From contig NZ_JAASUI010000001.1 in NCBI RefSeq assembly GCF_014224155.1, positions 930,001 to 994,000 of the forward strand: a DNA stretch of 64,000 bases. The letters run 5' to 3'. The notes under the pieces are model-generated. The model saw nothing but the letters and a program-made list of their open reading frames with translations, did not search any database and was not told the origin of the DNA. How positions within the stretch are numbered: the first letter of the stretch is position 1; each line of letters opens with the position of its first letter. Made by a program: the position numbers and the translations under genes. This stretch comes from Listeria cossartiae subsp. cossartiae. Lineage in GTDB: Bacteria; Bacillota; Bacilli; Lactobacillales; Listeriaceae. Of the stretch, positions 55,221 through 63,851 are shown piece after piece.

Positions 55221-55257
55221 AGAAAAGCACTGCAAGTCTGAATTGCAGTGCTTTTCT
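55221..55257. terminator. Bidirectional terminator
   Basis: AGAAAAGCACTGCAA with TTGCAGTGCTTTTCT stem between convergent genes. Confidence 0.92.
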
Positions 55258-55450
55258 ATCCTCTTTTTTTAAATGAATATCGAATTCTAAGTGTGATGAG
55301 TCCGATGATGATTAGCAAACCGCCAACCATCAAATTCTCTAAGTCGCTAAAATCCCAAAATATAGAGATTCCGATATTAGATAGTCCTAGAAAAACAAAA
55401 ACCAAGCCAACAACAAGTAAAACCAAATAAGCCGGTTTAGAACTTTTCAT
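55256..55450 (-). CDS. Small two-helix membrane protein
   Basis: A 64-residue protein with two predicted transmembrane helices (about 8-30 and 36-57) joined by a short acidic loop, and a basic C-terminus (RIRYSFKKRG). Its start is at 55450 with RBS about AAGTGAGG. Unknown function; such small bitopic or hairpin proteins often regulate larger membrane proteins. Confidence 0.7.
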   Translation of the reverse strand: MKSSKPAYLVLLVVGLVFVFLGLSNIGISIFWDFSDLENLMVGGLLIIIGLITLRIRYSFKKRG

Positions 55451-55516
55451 AAGGACGCCTCACTTACATTAAAAATAATTTCCACATTATTGTAACATAA
55501 CTTTAGCTAAACGACA

Positions 55517-56362
55517 TTATTCGCTTGTAATTTGTTTTGTAAAACCTTCACCAACGACACTTTGTACATCATTAATAATAAAGAATGCTTTCTCATCATA
55601 TTTATTGACGATTTTTGTGAGAGGTAGCAGCTGATCACGACTAATCACGATATAAAGAATTTTTTTGTCTTGGCGCATATAGAACCCTTGACCATTGAAA
55701 AGGGTAATTCCACGTTCCAAACTTGCATCAATTTCCGTAGCAATTTCTTCATAATAGTCCGAAATAATCGTAACAGATTTCTTCGGATTATAACCTTCCA
55801 GAATGAAATCAAGTACTTTGGTCGAAATATAAAGCGAAACGACCGTCAATAACATATTTTCAAATCCGATAACAAAGACAGAAGGAATCACGACCAGTAA
55901 ATCAAAGAACAGTAGGGCATAGCTCGTATTCCAACCAAGGTATTTATTAGCAATTTTCGCTAAAATCGCACTACCGGCTGTTGTTCCGCCCCCGTTCATA
56001 ATTAGCCCCATTCCGACACCCATCATTAATCCAGCAAAAATTGCAGCGATAATAGTTTGGTTTGCCACAAAAGCAAGCGGCTCAGAAAAATGTAAAAAGA
56101 TCGACGTGAAACTAATAGCGACAATCGTCCAGACAATCGTCATCCGATCAAGAAACTTGTAACCAATAATAAGTAAAATACCATTAAAAATAAAGGTAGT
56201 GACAGCGGGAGTCCAGCCAAGCAAGTAATAAAGCATCATTGTTAGCCCTGTAACGCCGCCTTCTCCTAAATTATTCGGGATGGCAAAAATATTGACAGCG
56301 AGCGAGAAAATTAGCGCCCCCGTAACGATTTTTGCGATGTTCCAACCTGTTTTATTTTTCAT
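55517..56362 (-). CDS. YitT family membrane protein
   Basis: A 281-residue protein with five to six N-terminal helices (about 8-190) and a cytosolic DUF2179 domain (about 200-281). YitT/YebE-type proteins are of unknown transport function. The ATG at 56362 is chosen, 8 bases after AAGGAG; the ATG at 56368 is only 2 bases after it. The gene has a long leader containing a terminator-type hairpin (see separate entry). Confidence 0.88.
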   Translation of the reverse strand: MKNKTGWNIAKIVTGALIFSLAVNIFAIPNNLGEGGVTGLTMMLYYLLGWTPAVTTFIFNGILLIIGYKFLDRMTIVWTIVAISFTSIFLHFSEPLAFVANQTIIAAIFAGLMMGVGMGLIMNGGGTTAGSAILAKIANKYLGWNTSYALLFFDLLVVIPSVFVIGFENMLLTVVSLYISTKVLDFILEGYNPKKSVTIISDYYEEIATEIDASLERGITLFNGQGFYMRQDKKILYIVISRDQLLPLTKIVNKYDEKAFFIINDVQSVVGEGFTKQITSE

Positions 56363-56539
56363 ATCCATTTCTCCTTTCCACACAAAAAAAGACCCAAGAA
56401 CACCTCTAAAAAGGCACTCTGGAGTCTTTTTATTAAAAAAGCATTAACTGACATATTAGTCATTAATTGTCTCACCATAAAAAATTGCTATTCATTTCAA
56501 CACAATTTACAATATACCATAAAAAATAAGCAGCTTCAA
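56363..56539 (-). promoter_or_regulatory. Structured leader with internal terminator upstream of yitT-like gene
   Basis: On the minus strand TTGAAG (56534-56539), 17 bp, TATATT (56511-56516) form a good promoter. The 140-nt leader has a first hairpin at about 56442-56473 (ATTAACTGAC with GTCATTAAT) and a second, 14-bp hairpin at 56397-56432 (GACTCCAGAGTGCC with its wobble complement, one mismatch) followed by T7, ending about 12 nt before the RBS. This is the layout of an attenuator or riboswitch. It is not a family I recognise. Confidence 0.55.
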
Positions 56540-56560
56540 GCCTTTTTTAAGTAAAAGTAA

Positions 56561-56668
56561 TTAGCCGAAAATCGCTAAAAATGGCATTAAATTAAGTAAA
56601 AATAAACCTACAAGAACGCTAATAACAATTTTGATGACAAGTGGTTTTTCGCTTTCTGTTTTTTTCAA
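56561..56668 (-). CDS. Very small membrane peptide (35 aa)
   Basis: A 35-residue frame starting at TTG 56668 behind GGGAGGG: an N-terminal charged part (MKKTESEKP) and a single hydrophobic helix (about 10-34, LVIKIVISVLVGLFLLNL). Short, but the RBS, composition and neighbouring small gene support expression. It could modulate a larger membrane protein. Function unknown. Confidence 0.55.
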   Translation of the reverse strand: MKKTESEKPLVIKIVISVLVGLFLLNLMPFLAIFG

Positions 56669-56692
56669 TTTGTTTCCCTCCCTAATTCGCGC

Positions 56693-56830
56693 TTACTTTG
56701 CCCAGTGAACAAATTCATTTTTAAGTGGCATATAAGTGGCAGTTTTTTTCTTATAGATTTGATAAGCAAGAATAAATCCGAGAAACGCTGGAACAATAAT
56801 TGCAAAAATAGTTAAAATAACTTTAGTCAT
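56693..56830 (-). CDS. Very small membrane peptide (45 aa)
   Basis: A 45-residue protein with one transmembrane helix (about 3-25, VILTIFAIIVPAFLGFILAY) and a basic tail (YKKKTATYMPLKNEF). It has a near-perfect RBS, AGAGGAGGT, 8 bases before the ATG. The 35-residue peptide gene begins 25 bp after its stop, so they probably form a two-gene operon. Function unknown. Confidence 0.65.
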   Translation of the reverse strand: MTKVILTIFAIIVPAFLGFILAYQIYKKKTATYMPLKNEFVHWAK

Positions 56831-57007
56831 AGAAAATACCTCCTCTTAAATCAAAACACAAGTACAGACCTTACTACTAATAGTGTACCAAATTTTAGGT
56901 GATTTTGGTAATAAAGCGGGTTAGCAAATTTCGGTTACAATTTAGTGCAAATGTGCTACAATAGCGCTGGATAGATTGGAATTATGAAAATGAAGGGAGA
57001 GGTGGCC

Positions 57008-57469
57008 ATGAAACACGTTAGAACTGTAGCAATTATCATGCATCAAAACAAAATTTTGCTCCACTCAAACCAAGAAGAAGATTACTGGACACTTCCGGGC
57101 GGTGCAGTGGAAAATGAATCAACAAAAGAAGGATTAAAACGTGAAATGAAAGAAGAACTCGGGGAAGATGTGGCTATTTTAGAATTGAGCATTATTGCGG
57201 AAAATCGCTTTTTATATCGCGGCGAAGAAATAGATAGTATTGAGTTTTATTATGCGGTTAAACTGTTCCCAGATAGCAGTTTACTTAATCAACCTACATT
57301 TACAAAAATAGAAGAATTTGGTCAATACGGGGAAGAGGCATATAAACTGCATTTTAAATGGTTCGATATAGACAAGTTGAAAAATATCACCATTTTACCA
57401 ACATTTCTCGAAACGGAGCTAGCAAATCTTTCAAGTAAAAACATTATACATTTGGAACAGACAACATAA
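57008..57469 (+). CDS. Nudix hydrolase
   Basis: A 153-residue Nudix enzyme; the box is GGAVENESTKEGLKREMKEE followed by LGE, matching the GX5EX7REUXEEXGU pattern. ATG 57008 follows RBS GGGAGAGGTGG. The substrate is unknown. It is monocistronic and separated from the small membrane peptide genes by about 180 bp. Confidence 0.87.
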   Translation: MKHVRTVAIIMHQNKILLHSNQEEDYWTLPGGAVENESTKEGLKREMKEELGEDVAILELSIIAENRFLYRGEEIDSIEFYYAVKLFPDSSLLNQPTFTKIEEFGQYGEEAYKLHFKWFDIDKLKNITILPTFLETELANLSSKNIIHLEQTT

Positions 57470-57507
57470 AAAAATCCCGCGAAATTTTTACGTTTCGCGG
57501 GATTTTA
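57470..57507. terminator. Bidirectional terminator
   Basis: AATCCCGCGAAA with TTTCGCGGGATT stem with A/T runs between convergent genes. Confidence 0.9.
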
Positions 57508-57508
57508 T

Positions 57509-57973
57509 TTAATTAGTTAAAGATATTAAGGTAATCTCTTTTTTACTGATATCTAAGAATGGTAATTTAACCCGTGTATCTAAACAATAAGCGTTGTAGA
57601 GTAACGGTTTTAATGTTGTAGTAGAACTTTCTACTTGGCGAACAAAATTGCCAATTTCTTGATACAATATTTCAATGTTTTTTAAACTACCAATTTTGGA
57701 ATCGATACGATTTTCACTTACGTTTACATTAGAGTTCGTAACTTTTTCGTTAAATTCATCATTGATAGCATCTTTCGTACGTTCGATACGCGTAAACCGA
57801 GTATCTTCCCAATCAATCTCAATAATATGACAATCATCTAGTTGCAGGAAGTCACCAGTCCAAAGTTTTCCGTCGATTTCAACAATCATTCTCGTCTCAG
57901 GGAAAACCTCTTTGTTACGGTATTTTTTGAGTAAATAATCATACATTTGTAATTGCGCTAAACAGTTATCCAT
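57509..57973 (-). CDS. Conserved hypothetical protein (154 aa)
   Basis: A soluble acidic protein with no recognised domain. It begins with a helical segment (MDNCLAQLQMYDYLLKKYR), then a beta-rich part (MIVEIDGKLWTGDFLQLDDCHIIEIDWED) and a mixed C-terminal region. ATG 57973 is preferred over 57982, as AAGGAG directly abuts the latter. Function unknown. Confidence 0.7.
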   Translation of the reverse strand: MDNCLAQLQMYDYLLKKYRNKEVFPETRMIVEIDGKLWTGDFLQLDDCHIIEIDWEDTRFTRIERTKDAINDEFNEKVTNSNVNVSENRIDSKIGSLKNIEILYQEIGNFVRQVESSTTTLKPLLYNAYCLDTRVKLPFLDISKKEITLISLTN

Positions 57974-58160
57974 GTGTGTCATCTCCTTATGGGACTATTA
58001 TAACATATTGTGATTATGTGAACAATCTACTTGCGATAAATGAATAGTTGGAACTGTAACTTTTTAACTAGTTATACAAAAGTCCTAAAAAAGCCTGTGA
58101 AATAGTGAAAACAACTATCAGGTGGTATACTAATAATAAGATGAAATGGGAGGGAGACAG

Positions 58161-59075
58161 ATGTACAAACAAATGAAATTAAAAGCTACAGATGGACTCG
58201 ATTTGCATTTACATATTTGGGATGAGGTGGAAAATCCAGTTGGTGTAGTTCAAATTGTTCATGGGATGGCAGAACACGGGGCAAGATATGGCTTGTTTGC
58301 GGAACGTTTGAATCTGGCTGGATATATTGTCGTAGCCGATGATCATCGTGGCTTTGGGAAATCAGCCATTGATGAAGCATCTTTAGGCCATTTAGATGGA
58401 GAAACAGGCTTTAATAATATGGTAGAAGATGAAGTGGTGGTACGAACTTATTTAAAAGAAACGTATCCCGGTTTACCATACTTTATTTTTGCGCATAGTA
58501 TGGGAAGTTTTATTATACGAACCTTTATGGCGAAATACCAAGTTGATGGAGTAATTCTCAGCGGTAGCGGACTTCAACCGATAGCTCTTCTAAAAATGGG
58601 CCAAATGATTACAAAACAAAGAGTGAAAAAAGATGAAAGAAAAAGAAGTGGTCTTCTAAATAAATTGGCATTTTGGGGTTATAATAAGCCATTTAATGAA
58701 AATCATCGTTTTAGTTGGCTTTCGCGGGATGTGGCTATTTATGAAGCCTATGAACAAGATCCGTTTTGCGGGCCAGTAGTTGGAACAAGTGGTTTTTTCC
58801 ATAACCTTTTTGAAGCCGTAAAGGTGAGTCAACAAAAAGAAACATTAGAAAGTGTGCCAAAAGATTTGCCTGTGTTGTTGCTTTCTGGAAGTGATGATCC
58901 GGTAGGGCATTTCGGAAAAGACACACCGAAAATTGCTTTATCCTTAGAAAAAGCTGGGGTAGAGGATGTTACTTATAAAATCTATGAAGATGCTCGTCAT
59001 GAACTGGTGAATGAATTATGTAAAGAAACTGTTTTTCAAGATGTAATTGATTGGTTGGATGAAAAAAGAAGGTAG
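58161..59075 (+). CDS. Alpha/beta hydrolase (monoacylglycerol lipase-like)
   Basis: A 304-residue serine hydrolase of the monoglyceride-lipase family. The oxyanion HGMAEH motif, the nucleophile elbow FAHSMGSF, catalytic Asp in SGSDDPVG and His near DARHELVNE are all visible. It likely cleaves mono- or lysophospholipid esters in the cytosol. ATG 58161 follows RBS GGGAGGGAG. Monocistronic. Confidence 0.9.
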   Translation: MYKQMKLKATDGLDLHLHIWDEVENPVGVVQIVHGMAEHGARYGLFAERLNLAGYIVVADDHRGFGKSAIDEASLGHLDGETGFNNMVEDEVVVRTYLKETYPGLPYFIFAHSMGSFIIRTFMAKYQVDGVILSGSGLQPIALLKMGQMITKQRVKKDERKRSGLLNKLAFWGYNKPFNENHRFSWLSRDVAIYEAYEQDPFCGPVVGTSGFFHNLFEAVKVSQQKETLESVPKDLPVLLLSGSDDPVGHFGKDTPKIALSLEKAGVEDVTYKIYEDARHELVNELCKETVFQDVIDWLDEKRR

Positions 59076-59105
59076 CCTAAACAATAGGCTACCTTCTTTT
59101 TAATT
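59068..59105. terminator. Bidirectional terminator between lipase gene and proA
   Basis: AAAGAAGGTAGCCTA with TAGGCTACCTTCTTT stem. Confidence 0.92.
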
Positions 59106-60347
59106 GCGGATTTGACCATCTCCGAAAATAATATATTTAGTGGATGTAAGTTCTGTTAAGCCCATTGGTCCACGGGCATGAAGTTTTTGGGTACTAATGC
59201 CAATTTCAGCTCCAAAGCCCATGGCAAAACCGTCTGTGAATCGAGTAGAAGCATTGATATAGACAGCTGCAGCATCCACTTTTTGGTGGAATGCTTGACC
59301 AGTTGCGTAATCATTAGAAATAATTGCTTCTGAGTGTTTGGTGCCATATTTATTAATATGTTCAATAGCCTCTTCAGCGGAATCGACTACTTTAACAGCT
59401 AGGATAAAATCTAAAAATTCATCTTCCCAGTCTGATTCCGTCGCAGCTTTTGCCTCTTGTAAAATTCCCTTTGCACGTTTATCCGCACGTAGTTCGACAT
59501 CATATTCTTTTAGCGCAGTTTCCATCGCTGGAAGATAATCTTCGGCAACATCTCGGTGAATGAGCAAAGTTTCTGCAGCATTGCATACAGAAGGGCGCGA
59601 ACACTTAGCATTAACTAAAATATCTATAGCCATTTGTTTCTCTGCTGCTTTATCTACGTAGATATGACAATTACCAGTACCTGTTTCGATGACTGGAACA
59701 GTTGCATTTTCAAGAACAGTTTGAATTAATCTTGCACCACCACGAGGGATGAGCACATCTAAAAAGCGATTTAACCGCATCATGTCTCGGGCAGTTTCGC
59801 GAGAAGTATCTTCAATTAATTGAACACTAGAACGTGGGAAGCCAGATGCCTCAAGAGAATCCTGGATAACGGACATTAATGCTTTATTGGAATCAATAGC
59901 ATCACTACCGCCACGTAAAATTACTGCATTTCCTGTCTTAAAACAAAGAACAGAAGCATCTACAGTGACATTTGGTCTGGATTCATAAATAATACCAATA
60001 ACGCCAAGCGGAACCCTAGTTTTACCAATCGTTAACTCGGCTTCATTTTTCCACATATTCGTTACTTCGCCGATAGGGTCCTTTAGCGCGACTACTTGTT
60101 TAACCGCTTCGGATATCTCTTTCATTCTATCTTCTGTAAGACGAAGACGATCAATCATTGTTTCTGGCGTTCCTTTTTGCTGAGCGCGAAGAATGTCCTT
60201 TTCATTTTCTTGCAAAAGTGTAGCCGTATGGTTAAGCAAATCATTACTTAAATTAAGCAGTGCTGCGTTTTTGTGTTTTGTTGTTGCTTGGGCTAAAAAT
60301 TGGGAAGCTTCTTTAGCGGCACTCCCTTTTTTAATGAGTTCGGTCAT
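59100..60347 (-). CDS. proA: Gamma-glutamyl phosphate reductase
   Basis: Second enzyme of proline synthesis from glutamate: NADPH-dependent reduction of glutamyl-5-phosphate to the semialdehyde. 415 residues of the aldehyde dehydrogenase fold with the catalytic Cys in [15 protein letters not shown]. The ATG at 60347 has RBS AAAGGAGGA and overlaps the 3' end of proB by 17 bp. In Listeria proline is an osmoprotectant; the biosynthetic route here is the general one. Confidence 0.97.
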   Translation of the reverse strand: MTELIKKGSAAKEASQFLAQATTKHKNAALLNLSNDLLNHTATLLQENEKDILRAQQKGTPETMIDRLRLTEDRMKEISEAVKQVVALKDPIGEVTNMWKNEAELTIGKTRVPLGVIGIIYESRPNVTVDASVLCFKTGNAVILRGGSDAIDSNKALMSVIQDSLEASGFPRSSVQLIEDTSRETARDMMRLNRFLDVLIPRGGARLIQTVLENATVPVIETGTGNCHIYVDKAAEKQMAIDILVNAKCSRPSVCNAAETLLIHRDVAEDYLPAMETALKEYDVELRADKRAKGILQEAKAATESDWEDEFLDFILAVKVVDSAEEAIEHINKYGTKHSEAIISNDYATGQAFHQKVDAAAVYINASTRFTDGFAMGFGAEIGISTQKLHARGPMGLTELTSTKYIIFGDGQIRN

Positions 60348-61161
60348 GTGAAAGTTCCTCCTTTTTACTTGCGAATAAAGTACCAATTTGTTCACCTTGC
60401 ATAATATTAAAAATAACGGTAGGGTTTTTACCGTTTGTTAAAATCATTTTTTGGTTAGAATCCATACAATAAGAAGCAGCAGAAAGCTTGGTCAACATAC
60501 CACCAGTCCCAAATTTAGAACCGCGTCCTCCAGCAAGTGCTTCAATTTCTGGAGTGATTTGGTTGATTTCAGAGAACATAACGGCATCCGGATCAGTGGT
60601 GGGATTGCTCCCGTAAAATCCGTCGATATCAGAAAGCATGATGAGTAAATCAGCTTGCACTAGTTTGGCAACAATGGCAGAAAGAAAATCATTATCTCCG
60701 TATTTCGTCACATGTTCCAGTTCTTCTACAGCCACGGTATCATTTTCATTTACGATTGGGATAATACCACGGCTTAATAAACTGTCTAAAGTATTCATAA
60801 CATTTTCGCGGCTAATAGGGAAGTCAGTTACATCACGAGTAAGTAACACTTGTCCAACAACTTGTCCGTATTCACCAAAAAACTTACTATAAATATGCAT
60901 TAGTTCACTTTGACCAACCGACGCGACGGCTTGAAGGTCAGGGATACTTGTAGGTCTTACTGGAAGCTGTAATTTATGACAACCAACGCCGATTGCCCCA
61001 GAAGAAACAAGAATGACTTCTTTTCCTTCGTTACGTAAATCAGATAAAACCATCGCTAATTTCTCAATGGTACGTAAATTTATATGGCCATTTCCATACA
61101 TTAATGTACTTGTACCAACCTTAATAACTAATCTCTTGCTATTTTTCAAAGATTCGCGCAT
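60331..61161 (-). CDS. proB: Glutamate 5-kinase (without PUA domain)
   Basis: First enzyme of the pathway, 276 residues, an amino-acid kinase fold: [14 protein letters not shown] at the start, [19 protein letters not shown] and [12 protein letters not shown]. It lacks the C-terminal PUA domain seen in longer ProB proteins, so regulation by proline rests on the kinase domain alone. It is coupled to proA by a 17-bp overlap. No T-box or other leader element is visible upstream. Confidence 0.96.
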   Translation of the reverse strand: MRESLKNSKRLVIKVGTSTLMYGNGHINLRTIEKLAMVLSDLRNEGKEVILVSSGAIGVGCHKLQLPVRPTSIPDLQAVASVGQSELMHIYSKFFGEYGQVVGQVLLTRDVTDFPISRENVMNTLDSLLSRGIIPIVNENDTVAVEELEHVTKYGDNDFLSAIVAKLVQADLLIMLSDIDGFYGSNPTTDPDAVMFSEINQITPEIEALAGGRGSKFGTGGMLTKLSAASYCMDSNQKMILTNGKNPTVIFNIMQGEQIGTLFASKKEELSHDRTH

Positions 61162-61409
61162 TTCTATGACCCCTCTGCTAATTAGATAATACTTCTATTT
61201 TACATGAAAATGCAGATATGTCCATATTAGATATGCCATTTCTTTTTATATAATTTTTAAGTCTTTCATTAATTAAATAAAAGTTCATGAAAACTATATT
61301 GAACTATGCAAAATTATCATGAGAGAGGATTGATGATTTTGGACTACATAAAATAAGATGAACAGAAAACTATTTAATTTCTCGTATTGGAAGGAAATAC
61401 TTTCATTGT

Positions 61410-61453
61410 ACAAAAAAAGTATTCTCTATTATGAATTTAGAGAATACTTTCTA
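61410..61453 (-). terminator. Terminator of the small secreted protein gene
   Basis: AAGTATTCTCTA with TAGAGAATACTT stem, T-run on the minus strand. Bases 61170-61400 hold nothing else that I recognise. Confidence 0.85.
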
Positions 61454-61478
61454 AAACATTGATTTTGGGGTTTATTGC

Positions 61479-61850
61479 TTATTTTCTTCCATGACATATT
61501 GCTGAAGCACTTACTGTCATATAACCTTGTGTTTGATATTTAACAGGAGCGATATGTTGCTTAGTTTCCATTTTATAATAATATTTTGAGGATATTTTTC
61601 CATATTTTTTCTGAATAGCTTTCTTTTGAGCACTGCTTACAGAATTCCCATATCCAATTTGATTTCCCTTAACCCAAAGATAATTAGTTATGTAGTATCC
61701 ACCAGCGCCATCATAAACTTTTTTAGATTTTTTCCACTGTGAACTTGCAGCTTCAGCTTTGATTTCATAAGAATTTAAGATTGGAGATAGAGGAGATAGT
61801 GTGAACGTAACTATCAGAAGAGATAAAATAAGTTTTTTCAGTAGTTTCAT
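61479..61850 (-). CDS. Small secreted protein of unknown family
   Basis: A 123-residue precursor with a signal peptide (1-about 34, ending in AEAAS) and a basic mature part of about 90 residues rich in Lys, Tyr, Gly and Ser (YDGAGGYYITNYLWVKGN, KYYYKMETKQH), with one Cys near the end. Not recognised; size and basicity allow a bacteriocin-like or wall-associated role, but no immunity or export genes lie beside it. ATG 61850 follows CTAAGGAGT. The promoter carries a cre site (separate entry). Confidence 0.75.
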   Translation of the reverse strand: MKLLKKLILSLLIVTFTLSPLSPILNSYEIKAEAASSQWKKSKKVYDGAGGYYITNYLWVKGNQIGYGNSVSSAQKKAIQKKYGKISSKYYYKMETKQHIAPVKYQTQGYMTVSASAICHGRK

Positions 61851-61880
61851 TAAAAACACTCCTTAGATTTTGTTGTTTTA

Positions 61881-61909
61881 ATTATAAATGAAAGCGCTAT
61901 CTTTTTCAA
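61881..61909 (-). promoter_or_regulatory. Promoter with cre site for the secreted protein gene
   Basis: On the minus strand TTGAAA (61904-61909) and TATAAT (61881-61886) are spaced by 17 bp. The spacer holds ATGAAAGCGCTATCT (61888-61902 on the plus strand), which fits the cre consensus WTGNAANCGNWNNCW at every position. CcpA bound there would block RNA polymerase. Confidence 0.78.
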
Positions 61910-62085
61910 GGGTTTTAAAAATAATATTAATTTGTCGAGATGAAGTTCTAGGCTTATTTTATTTTGTAAAATATAAAAATTAGGATGGCCTTATTTTGAA
62001 CATAGACTTTATAAAGTGTTTTTGAATATACAAAAACACTTGTAAAATGGATTTTTATCAAAACTCCAATCTACAAGTGCTTTTT

Positions 62086-63225
62086 TTATTTAGAAGCTTT
62101 ACTCGCGGCCGAAATAACGGAAACTTGTTTTAATCCTTTACTAATTAGACGCAAGATAACGAACCAGACAACAACGATTAAGACAATTTGTTTAAACGCG
62201 ATTGCTGGAAGTGGATTGAACGGGCAATCCCAAGCGAAATGTAGGGCGATTGGAATAATAAACCATTTCCAAAATGTTCCTGTGAAAATGTGGTGCATTC
62301 CAAGTTTCTGATCTCCTTTAGCGATAACCAGTGCAGCACCAGTAATTGCAGCCCATACAACATGGCCACCGATTGACTGCCAACCACGGCTAAAGATAAC
62401 ATTCATCATCGTTTCGCCGGCAATATGAATATCTTTGAATAAGAATGCTACGTCGACACTATAGTTGAACGCATAACCAAGTGATTCAAAAGCAGCAAAT
62501 CCGGCACCAACAGCGGCACCAATAAGTAAACCGTTTAAAATATACTTCGAGTTTAAGGAACGAATGAACAGGGCAACGATAATCATTTTCCCAGTTTCTT
62601 CTATAAATCCAACCAAAAGGGCGTTAAAATAATTTAATTTCCCAACTGGAATAATGGAGTAAATAACGAGTGTTGCAACGAGCGCCGCGACACCACCGAT
62701 AAAGAACATCTTCACAACATCGAAAACGCTGATGTTCCGAGGTGCATTCGTTTCGAAAAAGAATAATAAGACAGAAAACGGAACTGCAAAGGAACCAATT
62801 ACCATGAGTCCAGGTATCGTATTGCTATTTTCAAACAAATATGTACAAGCTAGAAGTAAAAAATACGTGACGATTAATACTAAGAAAACTCTGGAGAATA
62901 CCCACGGATGCGGCCAAGTGTGCGGAATATCGCTCGTTGCTGGTGTTGTATACTTAGTTCCAGCAATAAAAACTTTTTCGCCTTCTTCTTTAGAATGCTT
63001 TTTAAAAACAGCAGAGAAGAGGTTGCCAATCTTGAGTTCCGAGTTCCCGTGATTCCCAGTATGCTGATGCAATTCTGTTTGCTTCAATGCAACCCACTCC
63101 GGATGAGGGGATTTTTGGACCAATGTGTGATCATTAATTTCCTGCTTCCTATAAAGAGCAATCATCTCCACATTCGTAAAAGGTCCAACTTTTTGTTCGT
63201 TCTTTTTGAAGTACCATTCTGACAA
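62086..63225 (-). CDS. PrsW-like intramembrane metalloprotease with N-terminal GYF-like domain
   Basis: A 379-residue protein. Residues 1-50 are a GYF_2-type domain (WYFKKNEQKVGPFTNVEM), then eight predicted helices (about 105-370) with the PrsW motifs: EETGK (EExxK), FESLG within FAAFESLGY (FxxxE) and HFAWD (HxxxD). B. subtilis PrsW cleaves an anti-sigma factor; relatives are intramembrane proteases. The start is TTG at 63225 behind AAGGGGGAG. The substrate is unknown; no anti-sigma gene is nearby. Confidence 0.88.
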   Translation of the reverse strand: MSEWYFKKNEQKVGPFTNVEMIALYRKQEINDHTLVQKSPHPEWVALKQTELHQHTGNHGNSELKIGNLFSAVFKKHSKEEGEKVFIAGTKYTTPATSDIPHTWPHPWVFSRVFLVLIVTYFLLLACTYLFENSNTIPGLMVIGSFAVPFSVLLFFFETNAPRNISVFDVVKMFFIGGVAALVATLVIYSIIPVGKLNYFNALLVGFIEETGKMIIVALFIRSLNSKYILNGLLIGAAVGAGFAAFESLGYAFNYSVDVAFLFKDIHIAGETMMNVIFSRGWQSIGGHVVWAAITGAALVIAKGDQKLGMHHIFTGTFWKWFIIPIALHFAWDCPFNPLPAIAFKQIVLIVVVWFVILRLISKGLKQVSVISAASKASK

Positions 63226-63305
63226 ATGAAACTCCCCCTTTAGCTTTTTAGTTTGACTCCATTAATTATTCCCAAAAATGCTAAAAGTTAAACGAGCGAA
63301 CTAGA

Positions 63306-63701
63306 TTAATCATTTAATTTCTTGGCTTGTTCGTAAAGGAAATCAATCGAATCTGCTAAGAAATTTGCTGCGGACTCATTTAGCGGCTGTCCATCTAAAT
63401 TTAAATCATCTTCATGTTTTAAGTCTTCGCTAATTTTTGTCATTCTTTTCCCGATATCTTTTTCGTTTTGGAGTTCACTAGGGACATACATCGGAATGCT
63501 TTGTTGTCCAAGTAAATAATCAACACTAACATCGTAAAGCGTAGCTATTTGTGTCACCATTTCCAAATCTGGCTCACGAATACCATATTCCCAGTTGCCA
63601 TATGTAGATGGTGCAGCTAAACCAAGTCTTCTAGCAGTTTCCGCTTTTGACCATCCTTGCTTTTCTCGAAGTAGTGTAAGTCTATTACTTAATTTTGGCA
63701 T
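63306..63701 (-). CDS. XRE family transcriptional regulator
   Basis: A 131-residue regulator with an HTH of the Cro/CI type (about 5-58: LTLLREKQGWSKAETARRLGLAAPSTYGNWEYG). The rest is a helical tail without known domain. ATG 63701 has RBS AAGGAGTG. It is divergent from the XRE gene at 63852, and the palindrome at 63794-63828 lies between them. Confidence 0.88.
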   Translation of the reverse strand: MPKLSNRLTLLREKQGWSKAETARRLGLAAPSTYGNWEYGIREPDLEMVTQIATLYDVSVDYLLGQQSIPMYVPSELQNEKDIGKRMTKISEDLKHEDDLNLDGQPLNESAANFLADSIDFLYEQAKKLND

Positions 63702-63782
63702 GATTTCACTCCTTTTTGTTTGATTATACAATATCTTACACAATTTAGCTATATTTTAACACAGAACGCATTATTTTGCGAT

Positions 63783-63828
63783 TGACATACTCTTTTTGAG
63801 TTGTTAATATTGTATTAACAACTCAAAA
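63783..63828. promoter_or_regulatory. Large palindromic operator between the divergent XRE genes
   Basis: TTTTGAGTTGTTAAT (63794-63808) and its exact complement (63814-63828) surround a 5-base centre: 15-bp arms, 35 bp in total. TTGACA (63783-63788) sits just before it, so the palindrome overlaps the promoter core of the rightward gene. A likely repressor operator. Confidence 0.75.
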
Positions 63829-63851
63829 TGTGTAGATAAGGAGAAGATGAC

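Noticed and set aside
58009..58023. TGTGATT/TGTGAAC repeat before the lipase gene
   Set aside because: The spacing is 8 bp instead of 11 and no conserved distance to a -10 is apparent, so it is not counted as the internalin motif.
61162..61300. Proline T-box before proB
   Set aside because: No AGGGTGGNACCGCG-type signature or terminator lies upstream of the proB start.
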